Below, piece after piece: positions 1-9,476 of a stretch of 64,000 nucleotides of DNA. The notes beneath the pieces were generated by a model, which was not told the DNA's origin, did no database searches, and saw nothing but the letters and a program-made list of their open reading frames with translations. The DNA comes from JBBQYA01 sp031412335 (lineage in GTDB: Bacteria > Bacteroidota > Bacteroidia > Sphingobacteriales > Sphingobacteriaceae): positions 45,290 through 109,289 of the forward strand of contig JANOCT010000027.1 in NCBI GenBank assembly GCA_031412335.1. The letters are read 5' to 3'. Position numbers and translations under genes: made by a program. Each line of letters opens with the position of its first letter. The first letter of the stretch is position 1.

Positions 1-84
1 AAACCATCAGAACGTTTGGCGGTTACTGCCAATCCAATGTTTATTTTAGCGTTTGGAAATACAACCATTTATCAACATAAGTAG
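1..84 (+). CDS. C-terminal end of an unidentified protein (partial)
   Basis: The first 27 codons of the window are open in frame 1 and end at TAG (82-84). The tail reads ...AVTANPMFILAFGNTTIYQHK. It is too short to assign to a family. It lies 51 bases before thyA on the same strand, so it could be co-transcribed with it. The gene starts outside the window. Confidence 0.5.
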   Translation, partial: KPSERLAVTANPMFILAFGNTTIYQHK

Positions 85-135
85 GAAACCAAAACTACAT
101 TTATTTTATTTGTAAGAAAGTTAAGACAATTAATT

Positions 136-930
136 ATGCAAAATTATCTGGATCTGATGAAAAAAGTGCTCGAAACAGGCACAGATAAAGAAGATCGAAC
201 AGGAACAGGCACAAAAAGTATTTTTGGGTATCAAATGCGATTTGATTTAGAAGCTGGATTTCCTTTGGTTACAACCAAAAAAGCCCATTTGCGATCCATA
301 ATTCATGAGCTAATTTGGTTTTTGAAAGGTGATACAAATATTGGGTATTTAAAAGAAAATAAAGTTGGAATTTGGGATGAATGGGCAGATGTGGATGGCA
401 ACCTAGGTCCAGTTTATGGTGAGCAGTGGAGATCGTGGCCAACTGTTGATGGAAGACATATTGATCAGATTTCGCAAGTCATACATCAACTAAAATCAAA
501 TCCAGATTCAAGAAGAATTATTGTGAGTGCTTGGAATGTTGGTGAAATAGAAAAAATGGCTCTTCCACCTTGTCATTGTTTTTTCCAATTTTATGTGGCA
601 AATGGTAAACTTAGCTGCCAATTATATCAACGGAGTGCAGATATATTTTTAGGTGTTCCTTTTAATATTGCTTCTTATGCATTGCTAACCATGATGGTTG
701 CGCAAGTTTGCCAATTAAAAGTTGGTGAATTTATACATACGTTGGGCGATGCTCATTTATATTCCAACCATTTGGAGCAAGCTGAATTACAATTAACTAG
801 AAAGCCTTTTAATTTACCTCAATTAAAAATAAATCCAGAAGTTAATGATATTTTCAATTTCAAATTTGAAGATTTTGAATTATTGAATTATGAATCACAT
901 CCTCATATAAAAGCGGCTGTTGCAATTTAA
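136..930 (+). CDS. thyA: Thymidylate synthase
   Basis: Makes dTMP from dUMP with 5,10-methylene-tetrahydrofolate in the cytosol and releases dihydrofolate. The 264 residues equal the usual bacterial ThyA length. The nucleophile is Cys146 in PPCHCFFQFYV, the phosphate-binding arginine pair is R126-R127 in SRRIIVSAWN, and the N-terminal RTGTGT loop and the folate-site DAHLYSNH segment are present. The next gene, folA, recycles the dihydrofolate produced here, so the pair forms a small dTMP/folate operon. Identification is secure. Confidence 0.98.
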   Translation: MQNYLDLMKKVLETGTDKEDRTGTGTKSIFGYQMRFDLEAGFPLVTTKKAHLRSIIHELIWFLKGDTNIGYLKENKVGIWDEWADVDGNLGPVYGEQWRSWPTVDGRHIDQISQVIHQLKSNPDSRRIIVSAWNVGEIEKMALPPCHCFFQFYVANGKLSCQLYQRSADIFLGVPFNIASYALLTMMVAQVCQLKVGEFIHTLGDAHLYSNHLEQAELQLTRKPFNLPQLKINPEVNDIFNFKFEDFELLNYESHPHIKAAVAI

Positions 931-963
931 ATGTTAATTAGAAAATTTCCCAAAAAGAAGATA

Positions 964-1461
964 ATGCAAAAAGACCAAATAATTTCTATTGTAGTTGCAA
1001 CCGGTGAAAATAATGAAATTGGAAAAAACAATGAATTATTATGGCATTTACCAGCAGATTTAAAACATTTCAAAAATACAACAACGGGTGGAACCGTGAT
1101 AATGGGCCGAAAAACCTATGAATCTATCGGCAAAGCATTACCAAACAGAAAAAATATTGTAATTACATCTCAACCAAATTTAGACGGTGAAAGCATAGAA
1201 ACTGCTTTAAACATCCAGATTGCTTTGGATAAATGTAAAACTGAAAAGGAAATATTTATTATTGGAGGGGGCTCTATTTACAGGCAAGTTTTAGCACAAA
1301 CTGATAAAATCTATTTAACTATAGTTCATCATAAATTTGATGCAGATGTATTTTTCCCATTTATCAATACTAATGAATGGATTGAAAAAAGCAGAAATTT
1401 TAATCAAGCTGATGAGAAAAATAAATATGATTTTAGTTTTGTGATTTTACAAAGGAAGTAG
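964..1461 (+). CDS. folA: Dihydrofolate reductase
   Basis: Reduces dihydrofolate to tetrahydrofolate with NADPH. The start at ATG 964 gives 165 residues beginning MQKDQIISIVVATG, which aligns with the usual DHFR N-terminus. The in-frame ATG at 931, directly after the thyA stop, would add 11 lysine-rich residues that the family does not have. The active-site WHLPADLKHFK segment (acidic residue D32), the cofactor loop GRKTYESIGKALPNR (48-62) and the IIGGGSIY loop (99-106) are visible. It follows thyA closely and is probably co-transcribed with it. Confidence 0.96.
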   Translation: MQKDQIISIVVATGENNEIGKNNELLWHLPADLKHFKNTTTGGTVIMGRKTYESIGKALPNRKNIVITSQPNLDGESIETALNIQIALDKCKTEKEIFIIGGGSIYRQVLAQTDKIYLTIVHHKFDADVFFPFINTNEWIEKSRNFNQADEKNKYDFSFVILQRK

Positions 1462-1466
1462 ATTTA

Positions 1467-2774
1467 ATGCAATTCAGACAATATTCATTTAATAAATTGA
1501 AGATATTCTTATTGTTAAGTGTACTTTTTGAAATTCTTTTATTAACTTTCTTAAGAGGAAAATTGGGCCTATATTTAAGTCCAATTTTTATTTTATTGTT
1601 TGGAATAACAACGGCTATACTTCCTTTATTTATTTATTCTGCAGAAATAAAAATTCAAATTAAGAAAATTAAGGTAAAAGAAAAAACGCAGATTTATTTC
1701 TTATTTGCCATTTGCACTTTTTTGTTTTATTTATTTTATCAGAAAATAATAGATGAAAATCAAATAAATTATCATGTTTCAGACATAATTCCATCTATTG
1801 AAATATATGTTGTACGATTTATAAAAGATGAATATCCCTATTCCTTAATAACAGTTTTTGATTATCCCTTGCCTCCAACCTACCTTCCAATGATGTGGTT
1901 TCCATTTATTGGACCAGAATTATTGAATATAGATTATCGTTGGATGGCCTATTTAATTTTACTAATTGGCTTAATTTTTTACATTAATCATATTAATTCT
2001 TTAAGCCTAACTCAAAATGAGAGAGTTGGTAAAACTTTACTTCCATTTTTGATTTTATTCAGCATAGCCTATTGCAAACCTGGTGAAATAGCGAATAGTG
2101 TTGAATTAATGATAGTTGGTTATTACCTGATTCTCATATATGCAATTTTATCAGGCAGATATCTAATTTTCGCGTTAGCCATAGTTTTATGTTTGCTTTC
2201 TCGATTTTCTTTTCTTTTTTGGTTGCCTTATGCAGGTATTGTAATTTTAATCTATGAAGGAATAAGAAAAACAAGCATTATTGCTTTACTAGTAACTGCA
2301 GGAATTTTAATTTTTTATATTATTCCTTTTCTTTCCAAAGATTGGAGTAGCTTCCAAAAAGGATTAGATTATTACACATTCGCTGCAATGAATGAATGGA
2401 AAGGACAAAGCTGGCAAGATAAAAATGACACTCCACATCAGCTAAATCAAGGAATGGGGTTTGGAATTTACTTTTATAGATTTCTGGAAGTAGACTTATT
2501 AGATCGAATAAAAATATTGAAAACTTGGCATTTAATAATTTCTATACTATCTGTTATAATTTTTTCTGCTTTACATTATTTTAAATTTAAAGCAATTGAT
2601 CATAAATTAGTTTTAATTTGTGGATTAAAATTTTGTCTTTGCTTTTTTTATGCATTTATCCAAGTGCCTTATATATATTTATTTATCCCTTTAATATTTA
2701 TAAGTGTATTTATTATATCGACGATTAATTTTGAAGATATAATTCTTAAAAAAGAAGAATCATTTTTATCCTAA
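1467..2774 (+). CDS. Polytopic membrane protein, possible GT-C type glycosyltransferase
   Basis: A 435-residue protein made mostly of hydrophobic helices (about ten to twelve membrane spans) with a polar loop after the third helix containing DIIPSIEIYVVRFI and DYPLPPTYLPMMWFP. This pattern resembles GT87/DUF2029-like polyprenol-phosphate sugar transferases, but no signature proves it. It begins 5 bases after folA and overlaps the convergent glycosyltransferase gene by 9 bases at the stop codons. The neighbourhood of sugar transferases supports a role in envelope glycan or glycolipid synthesis; that is inference. Confidence 0.6.
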   Translation: MQFRQYSFNKLKIFLLLSVLFEILLLTFLRGKLGLYLSPIFILLFGITTAILPLFIYSAEIKIQIKKIKVKEKTQIYFLFAICTFLFYLFYQKIIDENQINYHVSDIIPSIEIYVVRFIKDEYPYSLITVFDYPLPPTYLPMMWFPFIGPELLNIDYRWMAYLILLIGLIFYINHINSLSLTQNERVGKTLLPFLILFSIAYCKPGEIANSVELMIVGYYLILIYAILSGRYLIFALAIVLCLLSRFSFLFWLPYAGIVILIYEGIRKTSIIALLVTAGILIFYIIPFLSKDWSSFQKGLDYYTFAAMNEWKGQSWQDKNDTPHQLNQGMGFGIYFYRFLEVDLLDRIKILKTWHLIISILSVIIFSALHYFKFKAIDHKLVLICGLKFCLCFFYAFIQVPYIYLFIPLIFISVFIISTINFEDIILKKEESFLS

Positions 2775-3695
2775 TGGGATATTTGTATCATTCACAATAT
2801 ATAATGGTCTATTTTTCACATTATGACTTATTCTACTAATGTATTCACCGATAATCCCAATAGAAATAAGCTGAATACCACCGATAAACATAATACTTAA
2901 TATTAAGGATGTCCAACCTGGGATGTAGTCTTTAGAAACAAGCCTAGCATAAAGAGCATATATCATAACGAAGAAAGAAATTCCAGAAACGATAAAACCA
3001 GCAACAGTTGCAAATTTCAGCGGAAAATTAGAAAATCCTGTAATACCGTCTAATGCAAAACGAAGCATTTTGCGATAGGTATAGCCTGTTTCTCCACTCT
3101 GACGAGGATCTCTTTCGTATTCTACAAAAGTTTGTCTAAAGCCAATCCAAGATATTTGCCCTCTTAAAAATTTATTTTGTTCGGGCATTTTTTTTAGAAT
3201 ATCAACCACTTTTTTATCCATAATCCTAAAATCGCCAGTATCGACAGGAATGGTTATAGATGTAATGGAAGCAAGAATTCGATAAAATTGTTTTGCTGTA
3301 AATCGTTTCATCCAACTTTCTCCTTTTCTGGCTTTTCTACGTGCATAAACAACTTCAAATCCTTCTTTCATTTTTGTGTATAAATCGCTAATTAATTCTG
3401 GAGGATCCTGTAAATCTGCATCAATAATTACAATTGCTTCACCAATTGCTAAATCCAAACCAGCAGTAACGGCTATCTGATGGCCAAAATTTCTACTAAA
3501 ATCTATGTATTTAATAGATGGATCTGTAGAAGCCATTGCTTTAATTAATTCTAAAGATCGATCGCGACTACCATCGTTAATAAAAATAAACTCATAACTA
3601 ATATTCATTTCAGTAACAACTTTTTTTAGTCGCTCTGTAAGGTTATAGATGTTTCCTTCTTCGTTGAAAATTGGGATAATGATGGAAAGTTGCAT
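2766..3695 (-). CDS. Family-2 glycosyltransferase with C-terminal membrane helices (GtrB/DPM1-like)
   Basis: Transfers a sugar from a nucleotide donor, probably to undecaprenyl phosphate at the inner face of the membrane. The chosen start (ATG at 3695, MQLSIIIPIFNEEGN) gives 309 residues, a typical GtrB length; the longer open frame back to 3752 would overlap the upstream gene. The GT-A fold shows NDGSRD (40-45) and DADLQDPPE (92-100, metal/donor site). Two membrane helices lie near 229-251 and 265-287. It starts 4 bases after the upstream GT2 gene ends, so translation is probably coupled. Confidence 0.9.
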   Translation of the reverse strand: MQLSIIIPIFNEEGNIYNLTERLKKVVTEMNISYEFIFINDGSRDRSLELIKAMASTDPSIKYIDFSRNFGHQIAVTAGLDLAIGEAIVIIDADLQDPPELISDLYTKMKEGFEVVYARRKARKGESWMKRFTAKQFYRILASITSITIPVDTGDFRIMDKKVVDILKKMPEQNKFLRGQISWIGFRQTFVEYERDPRQSGETGYTYRKMLRFALDGITGFSNFPLKFATVAGFIVSGISFFVMIYALYARLVSKDYIPGWTSLILSIMFIGGIQLISIGIIGEYISRISHNVKNRPLYIVNDTNIPLG

Positions 3696-3699
3696 TAAT

Positions 3700-4425
3700 T
3701 TATCTTGAAAATATATTATACTTAAAAATACACCAAATTGCTCTAAAACCATCTACTGCACTTATTTTTTTTCCTTCCTCATACGTTCGGCCATAATAAG
3801 ATATGCCAACTTCATATATACGTATTTTTGGAATTTTAGCAATCTTAGCAGTTACTTCTGGTTCAAATCCAAATCGTTTCTCTTTTAGAATTAAACTTTT
3901 AATTACTTCAATTCTGAACAATTTATAACATGTTTCCATATCTGTAAGATTTAAATTAGTAAATAAATTAGACAAAAAAGTCAGAAATTTATTACCGATT
4001 GTATGCCAAAAGAAAAGAATACGGTGTGGATTACCTCCCATAAATCTAGAACCATAAACCACATCTGCAACACCATCGCAAACTGGTTTTAATAAGATAT
4101 TGTACTCTTGTGGATCATATTCCAAATCCGCATCTTGAATTATTAGATAATCACCAGTTGCCTTCAAGATACCGGTATGTAATGCAGCACCTTTTCCCTT
4201 ATTTACAGCATGTGAATAAAATTGAACGGGAAAATCAGGGTTTTCAATAATGTAATTTTGAACAGATTCTATAGTTTGATCTGTTGAACAATCATTTACT
4301 AAAATTATCTCAAAACCAATATTATTAATAAGTTTAACATCTTTAATTTTATTCAGAATAAAATGGATTGTTTTTTCTTCATTATATGCAGGTATTACGA
4401 TGGATAATGTAAAATTTTTACTCAT
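3700..4425 (-). CDS. Family-2 glycosyltransferase, dolichyl-phosphate-mannose-synthase-like
   Basis: A soluble 241-residue GT-A glycosyltransferase. Motifs: SIVIPAYNEEKTI (8-20), NDCSTD (44-49), DADLEYDPQEY (98-108), and GFEPEVTAKIAK near residue 190, which is common in DPM1-like enzymes. No membrane helix follows the catalytic domain, unlike the downstream gene. The two GT2 genes form an operon on the minus strand. The likely acceptor is a polyprenyl phosphate feeding the GT-C-like membrane proteins nearby; donor and acceptor cannot be read from the sequence. Confidence 0.88.
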   Translation of the reverse strand: MSKNFTLSIVIPAYNEEKTIHFILNKIKDVKLINNIGFEIILVNDCSTDQTIESVQNYIIENPDFPVQFYSHAVNKGKGAALHTGILKATGDYLIIQDADLEYDPQEYNILLKPVCDGVADVVYGSRFMGGNPHRILFFWHTIGNKFLTFLSNLFTNLNLTDMETCYKLFRIEVIKSLILKEKRFGFEPEVTAKIAKIPKIRIYEVGISYYGRTYEEGKKISAVDGFRAIWCIFKYNIFSR

Positions 4426-4502
4426 GTTTGTAATTTAAAAACTTTTTGCACATAAAAAGTGCAATATTGCAATTTTTTAAGGAATAGAAAATTAATTACG
4501 AT

Positions 4503-5048
4503 ATGTTGACAAAAAATAAAAATTTAATAAGATTCCTAGTTTTTATGATTATAGGATTATCAGGATGTGATGGTAGTGAAAAAACTCAATTTGCATTATA
4601 CTTTAAAACTGACATTGATAATTTAATTGGATGGGTCGACCATCCAAGTTTTATGAGAACAGACGATTCATATTCTAGTATTTATGTTTGCAAATTGAAT
4701 AATGAGGTTAAAACTACCTATCCTTTTCACTTTGCAAATGATCAAATTAAAGGTGGATCAAATTCAATATTGGAAATTAAAGTTGGCAGTATGATTTATT
4801 TTCAAGAAAGAGATGGTAAGTGCACATTAATTGCTGAAATTAAAAAAGAAAATGAAATCGTTAAAATTTATGAAAAGCAACTAAATGGAGAAGAAATAAA
4901 ATCTAAAAATTGGACTAGTATAGAAATGGTTTTACCGATAAGAGACGATCAATTTAATAAGGATGGATACAGTTTAACAACCTATTTTAAGCAAGATGCC
5001 AATTCGGAAATTTTAATTGATGATTTTGTAATTCATTATCGAGATTAA
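4503..5048 (+). CDS. Small lipoprotein of unknown function
   Basis: A 181-residue protein with an N-terminal hydrophobic segment and lipobox ending LSGCDG (lipidated Cys22), so it should be anchored in the outer or inner membrane. The rest is a polar, probably beta-rich domain without a motif I recognise. It sits between divergent glycosyltransferase genes and convergent membrane-protein genes; its stop overlaps the stop of the next minus-strand gene by 4 bases. A carbohydrate-related role is possible from position only. Confidence 0.7.
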   Translation: MLTKNKNLIRFLVFMIIGLSGCDGSEKTQFALYFKTDIDNLIGWVDHPSFMRTDDSYSSIYVCKLNNEVKTTYPFHFANDQIKGGSNSILEIKVGSMIYFQERDGKCTLIAEIKKENEIVKIYEKQLNGEEIKSKNWTSIEMVLPIRDDQFNKDGYSLTTYFKQDANSEILIDDFVIHYRD

Positions 5049-6409
5049 AACTCATCAAGTCCTCGTTTAGCTTTATAGTAATTTGGTGTTTTTAATTCAT
5101 AGTTGTTAAAATATTTTTTATTAGTTAAAAAAACTGCCCAGTAAGTAGCTTTCGTAGTACTATCCCAATGGATGTAAGTAGCTTTGTACTGAAAGGTTTG
5201 AAAAATATTTAGATAAATAAAAAAAGGAAGTAAAATAAATAAAATAGATTTTTTCCATATGGTTTTGCTCCATACTTGAATTAATCCAGCTAAAGGAATG
5301 GAAAGCAAAGGTAAATATTCAACCATATTTCTTGCACCAAAACATCCTCCATACCACCAACACCACCAGCTAAAAGTAATATAAATTAGCAAAGCAATAA
5401 TCAAAGGAATTGAAACATAAAAATCTTTATATACTGTTTTTAAATTCAAAAAACCTAGAATACATAAGCCTGCTAGAGGTGTGTATAGCAACCAGCCTTT
5501 TCTATAACTAAATAGCCCTTCTAAAATAAAAGGTCTATTAAAGAAAAAACTCTCATTTTGATACGAATAAAAGATATAATCGCCAGTAATTAATTTCCAA
5601 TAAAGCATTTGAGGAATTAATATTATAAATGCAGCGAATATTATACATATTATTTGTAAATAATTTTTGAAGAAAAAAGAAATTTTACTACCGATTTCAT
5701 TAAAATTATTTACTTGATATAAAATGAAAAAAAGTATAATTAGACAATTAATAGGTCGTAGTAAAATTATTGACCCTATTACTAATCCTAAAATTATAGC
5801 TTTAAAAAACGTTTGTTTGATATGCCATTTAATAGTAAAATAAATAAATACCGAAAATAGAAAAAAACTATAAACGTGCGACATCATGCCCTCATGTATA
5901 GTATAATAAAAAATATTACTACCTAATGCTATGCTTAAAATAACAATGGAAGTTATAATTTCTGATGTGTAGATTAATAAAATTTTACTAATAAAGTATA
6001 TACCTGCTAAGAAATAGAATATTGAACCTAAAAAAAGAGCAATTCCATAAGGCTTACTAAAACCATTTGCTTCATATCCAAATATCTTGGCAGCTGCATG
6101 GCCAAAACCAAAAAAAGGAGATGCAAACAATGCTACTCCATAGGTCATTTTATTGATGTAATTTCCATTGCTTAAAATATCTGAAACTAACTTTTGTTTC
6201 AAATCAGGATTTTCATTTGTAAACTTTAGAGAAACATCATTAAAGATAAATATTGAGGGTAAGTATGCATAATATATTTTAGCATCCCATACAATAAATT
6301 CTTTATCATTATACTTTTTTATTATAAAGAATATAAGCAAATATGATAGCATAATTACAAAAAATGTAATTTTTGAAGGTCTAATTAATTTAAAAAATAA
6401 ATTATTCAT
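5045..6409 (-). CDS. Polytopic membrane protein, ArnT/GT39-like
   Basis: A 454-residue protein with about eleven predicted membrane helices. The first extracytoplasmic loop has the acidic segment FIVWDAKIYYAYLPS (about 38-52), the position where GT-C enzymes such as ArnT and GT39 members carry catalytic acidic residues. A WWCWWYGGCFGARN segment near 347-360 is notably tryptophan-rich. Its start overlaps the stop of the upstream DUF2079 gene by 4 bases, which indicates translational coupling. Probable lipid-linked sugar transferase; the substrate is unknown. Confidence 0.65.
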   Translation of the reverse strand: MNNLFFKLIRPSKITFFVIMLSYLLIFFIIKKYNDKEFIVWDAKIYYAYLPSIFIFNDVSLKFTNENPDLKQKLVSDILSNGNYINKMTYGVALFASPFFGFGHAAAKIFGYEANGFSKPYGIALFLGSIFYFLAGIYFISKILLIYTSEIITSIVILSIALGSNIFYYTIHEGMMSHVYSFFLFSVFIYFTIKWHIKQTFFKAIILGLVIGSIILLRPINCLIILFFILYQVNNFNEIGSKISFFFKNYLQIICIIFAAFIILIPQMLYWKLITGDYIFYSYQNESFFFNRPFILEGLFSYRKGWLLYTPLAGLCILGFLNLKTVYKDFYVSIPLIIALLIYITFSWWCWWYGGCFGARNMVEYLPLLSIPLAGLIQVWSKTIWKKSILFILLPFFIYLNIFQTFQYKATYIHWDSTTKATYWAVFLTNKKYFNNYELKTPNYYKAKRGLDEF

Positions 6410-7860
6410 TTCTTTTTGAAAATATAAAATTCAGATTTGCTAAAAATAGTAATGTGGCTTTTTGTTAATTCATAAACCTTTAAGTCTAAATCTTCTTTAC
6501 TTAAAGGATAAGGGTTCTCATTTTTCTGTAATACAATATAGTCAGATTCTGTTCCATCTGGATATTGATAAATATATTGTCTAAAGGCCAAGTGAGAAAC
6601 TAAAAAACTGGAAGCTGATACAGAAGCACTATCTGGAATTAATTTCATACCCTCGTAAATAGCTTTATTATTAAAATCTGAATAATAATGCTTAGGCGAG
6701 TAAAATTGAAGCCTTTCTGCATGATACCAATTAGAATTTCTCTTCTCAATAGTAACTATTGTAGCTATAATTGTTAAAAGAGTAATGGCAATAGAAGCAG
6801 TAACTTGATGTTTTTTAAGCTGAATTATATAAGTGAATGCAGCGATACATAAAATAGGAACAAATTCAATTGAATAATGATCATTTATACCCCATTTTGT
6901 AAAATCATCGTTAAATAATTTCTGGCCATAAATTGGTATTAGCATTAAAAGAAATTTAGGTTTAAGTATTAGGAATATACCGCCACTTAATAATACCATA
7001 AAATGTAATTCCGGTTTTGCACCAAATGCCTCTGGTAATACATGATGAGTTTCAAAAAAAAGTTTGAAAATATATCCTGGTTTTGAAAGTAGCGTTTCTA
7101 AAACTTTAGCTGAATTCTCTCCTAATGCTTTGTATTTAAAATGCAAATAAGCCTGATCATTGTTTCCTAGTTCAGGAATTACAAACTTGACGACAATCAA
7201 AAAATACAATAAAGATAAAAAGGAAATTAAGAAAGCATAATTCCTTCTTTTATCAAATTTAGGATAACTTAAAGCGATACCAATCATAATAAATATCAAC
7301 CACAAAGCCATATTCTCTTTTCCAATACATATTAATATTGAAAATAGAATTATCAATCTATAATTTTTATTTTCAAACGAATAAAAAACCCATGGAACAA
7401 ACATTGCTGCAACCACATTATCGTGATAATCGAAAGAAAGTGCAGAATAAATACCAAAAATTGAAAGGAAATGAATTACTGAAATTAATGGAATCCAACT
7501 GTTTTTGGGATACTTTAAATTAAAAAGTAAAAATATTCCATAAGCTCCGAACAATATGCTAAGAATTTGAAAAATTAACATGGTATAACTTCCGGTAATA
7601 TAATAAAAAGGGGAAATTATTATTGGATATATTGTAAAGTGATCAGCAAGAATATTAGTGAATTGAGGTGTTAACAGCATGCAATCATTCCACCGGAGAT
7701 GAGCGTAATCAAAAATTGCATTATTATTTATTCCTAAATCCCAAGCAAAAGTTCGTAGATTATAGTGATTAACCAATGATATACTACTGAATAAACACAA
7801 AAAAAAGAATAAAATAATAATTAAAATACTTTTCTTATTCAGCGAAAAAAATAGATTCAT
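6406..7860 (-). CDS. DUF2079 family membrane protein
   Basis: A 484-residue multi-pass protein. The loop after the first helix, NLRTFAWDLGINNNAIFDYAHL, matches the D-L-G-(I/F)-x-N-Q/N signature of DUF2079 proteins, which are distantly related to GT-C glycosyltransferases. The C-terminal soluble part ends with ITIFSKSEFYIFKKK. It is the first gene of a two-gene operon with the ArnT-like gene. Role inferred: transfer of a lipid-linked sugar on the outer side of the membrane. Confidence 0.75.
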   Translation of the reverse strand: MNLFFSLNKKSILIIILFFFLCLFSSISLVNHYNLRTFAWDLGINNNAIFDYAHLRWNDCMLLTPQFTNILADHFTIYPIIISPFYYITGSYTMLIFQILSILFGAYGIFLLFNLKYPKNSWIPLISVIHFLSIFGIYSALSFDYHDNVVAAMFVPWVFYSFENKNYRLIILFSILICIGKENMALWLIFIMIGIALSYPKFDKRRNYAFLISFLSLLYFLIVVKFVIPELGNNDQAYLHFKYKALGENSAKVLETLLSKPGYIFKLFFETHHVLPEAFGAKPELHFMVLLSGGIFLILKPKFLLMLIPIYGQKLFNDDFTKWGINDHYSIEFVPILCIAAFTYIIQLKKHQVTASIAITLLTIIATIVTIEKRNSNWYHAERLQFYSPKHYYSDFNNKAIYEGMKLIPDSASVSASSFLVSHLAFRQYIYQYPDGTESDYIVLQKNENPYPLSKEDLDLKVYELTKSHITIFSKSEFYIFKKK

Positions 7861-8013
7861 GATTTTAAATTAATGTTATCTTTAATAGTAAAAGTGAGAT
7901 GTTATCATAAATTAAAATGAGATAAGACTCAGTATTTTTAAATAACAGAATCAAAAAGGAATTAAAATTTTATTTAAGATTAAACAAATGTTAAGACTTA
8001 TGATTTATAAAAC

Positions 8014-8670
8014 TTAATTAAACATTTCATAAATCTCCCCTTCAACCACCAATTTTCCTTCGGTAGCATTTCTAATTTCTTCTATGGAAACTCCAGGCGC
8101 TCTTTCCAACAACTTAAATCCGCCTGTTGGCAAAACTTCTAACACAGCAAGCTCGGTTACAATTTTTTTAACACAGTTTACTCCTGTTAATGGAAGTGAG
8201 CATTTACTTAATAATTTAGATTCACCTGCTTTATTTACATGTTGCATAGCAACAATAATATTTTGTGCACTAGCTACCAAATCCATTGCTCCCCCCATTC
8301 CTTTTACCATTTTTCCTGGAATTTTCCAATTGGCAATATCACCGTTTTCCGAAACTTCCATGGCTCCAAGTATTGTTAAATCAACTTTTTGTGCTCTTAT
8401 CATTCCAAAACTTAAAGCAGAATCAAAAATAGATGAGCCCGGCAAAGTAGTAATGGTTTGTTTTCCTGCATTGATTAAATCGGCATCTTCTTCACCTTCA
8501 AACGGGAATGGCCCCATGCCCAATAAACCGTTTTCTGATTGTAAAACCACGTTGATACCTGTTGGAATATAATTAGCTACCAAGGTTGGAATTCCAATTC
8601 CCAGGTTTACATACATCCCATCTTTTACTTCTTGAGCTATTCTTTTCGCTATTCCTATTTTATCAAGCAT
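8014..8670 (-). CDS. scoB: Succinyl-CoA:3-ketoacid CoA-transferase, subunit B
   Basis: Beta subunit (218 residues) of a class I CoA-transferase that moves CoA between succinyl-CoA and acetoacetate. The catalytic glutamate lies in SENGLLGMGP (E46), which forms the glutamyl-CoA thioester in this family. GIGIPTLV (24-31) and the GMGGAMDL loop are also typical. It starts one base after the stop of the A subunit, as expected for the two halves of the heteromer. It serves ketone-body or butanoate metabolism. Confidence 0.95.
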   Translation of the reverse strand: MLDKIGIAKRIAQEVKDGMYVNLGIGIPTLVANYIPTGINVVLQSENGLLGMGPFPFEGEEDADLINAGKQTITTLPGSSIFDSALSFGMIRAQKVDLTILGAMEVSENGDIANWKIPGKMVKGMGGAMDLVASAQNIIVAMQHVNKAGESKLLSKCSLPLTGVNCVKKIVTELAVLEVLPTGGFKLLERAPGVSIEEIRNATEGKLVVEGEIYEMFN

Positions 8671-8671
8671 A

Positions 8672-9370
8672 TTAATTTTGTGTTCTCACTGTTCGTTGTT
8701 CAATTCGCTTTTCATAATTTTCACCTTCAAAAATTCGGTGAACATAAATTCCTGGGGTATGTATCTGATCTGGATCCAACTCTCCAACTTCTACTAATTC
8801 TTCAACTTCAGCAATCGTAATTTTACCAGCCATTGCCATTACCGGATTAAAATTTCTGGCAGTTGAACGATAAATTAAATTACCTAACTTATCTCCTTTC
8901 CAAGCTTTTACAATAGCAAAATCAGCATCAAATGCCATTTCCATTAAATAATCTTTTCCGTTGAAATTTCTTATTTCTTTTCCTTCTGCTATTTCGGTTC
9001 CAACGCCGGCTGGCGTAAATATCGCTGGCATTCCATATCCGGCGGCCATACAACGCGTAGCTAAAGTACCTTGTGGAATTAAATCTACCTCCAATTCTCC
9101 ACTCAAAAGTTGTCTTTCGAACTCAGCATTTTCTCCCACATAAGAGGAAATCATTTTTTTTACCTGCCTTGTTTTCAATAATAGTCCAATTCCGAAATCA
9201 TCAACACCTGCATTATTAGAAATACAGGTTAAGTCTTTAGTACCTTTTTCAACCAATGCAGCAATACAGTTTTCGGGAATTCCGCATAAGCCAAACCCGC
9301 CTAACATCACTGTAGCGCCGTTTTCAATGTCGGCAATTGCAGTTTTTGCATCCTTTACTACTTTGTTCAT
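8672..9370 (-). CDS. scoA: Succinyl-CoA:3-ketoacid CoA-transferase, subunit A
   Basis: Alpha subunit (232 residues). The CoA-binding glycine-rich loop GGFGLCGIPEN (24-34) and SNNAGVDDFGIG (51-62) are hallmark segments, and FTPAGVGTEIAEG (118-130) is a conserved SCOT stretch. First gene of the scoA-scoB pair on the minus strand. The divergent gene at 9477 shares the intergenic region of about 106 bases. Confidence 0.95.
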   Translation of the reverse strand: MNKVVKDAKTAIADIENGATVMLGGFGLCGIPENCIAALVEKGTKDLTCISNNAGVDDFGIGLLLKTRQVKKMISSYVGENAEFERQLLSGELEVDLIPQGTLATRCMAAGYGMPAIFTPAGVGTEIAEGKEIRNFNGKDYLMEMAFDADFAIVKAWKGDKLGNLIYRSTARNFNPVMAMAGKITIAEVEELVEVGELDPDQIHTPGIYVHRIFEGENYEKRIEQRTVRTQN

Positions 9371-9464
9371 TCATTTAATTTTGGGTAAAAATAACTTTTT
9401 GACTTTAGCATTGGCTTCTTTTTTGCAAATGTTTAAACAATTTTAATAAGATAATACATAAACC

Positions 9465-9472
9465 TACTTTTG
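9465..9472 (+). promoter_or_regulatory. Putative Bacteroidota -7 box (TACTTTTG) next to a start codon
   Basis: TACTTTTG fits the TAnnTTTG consensus of the Bacteroidota housekeeping sigma factor. The ATG of the amidase gene comes four bases later, so the transcript would be leaderless or almost so. No clear -33 box was found. Confidence 0.4.
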
Positions 9473-9476
9473 ATGT

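Noticed and set aside
931..963. Upstream ATG of folA
   Set aside because: Adds 11 basic residues not found in DHFR; ATG 964 aligns with family starts.
3696..3752. Longer N-terminus of the GtrB-like gene
   Set aside because: It would overlap the upstream glycosyltransferase gene, and SIIIPIFNEEG begins at once after the internal ATG 3695.
8084..8572. Plus-strand ORF of 162 codons opposite scoB
   Set aside because: Fully antisense to a well-supported CoA-transferase gene; no start context or recognisable product.
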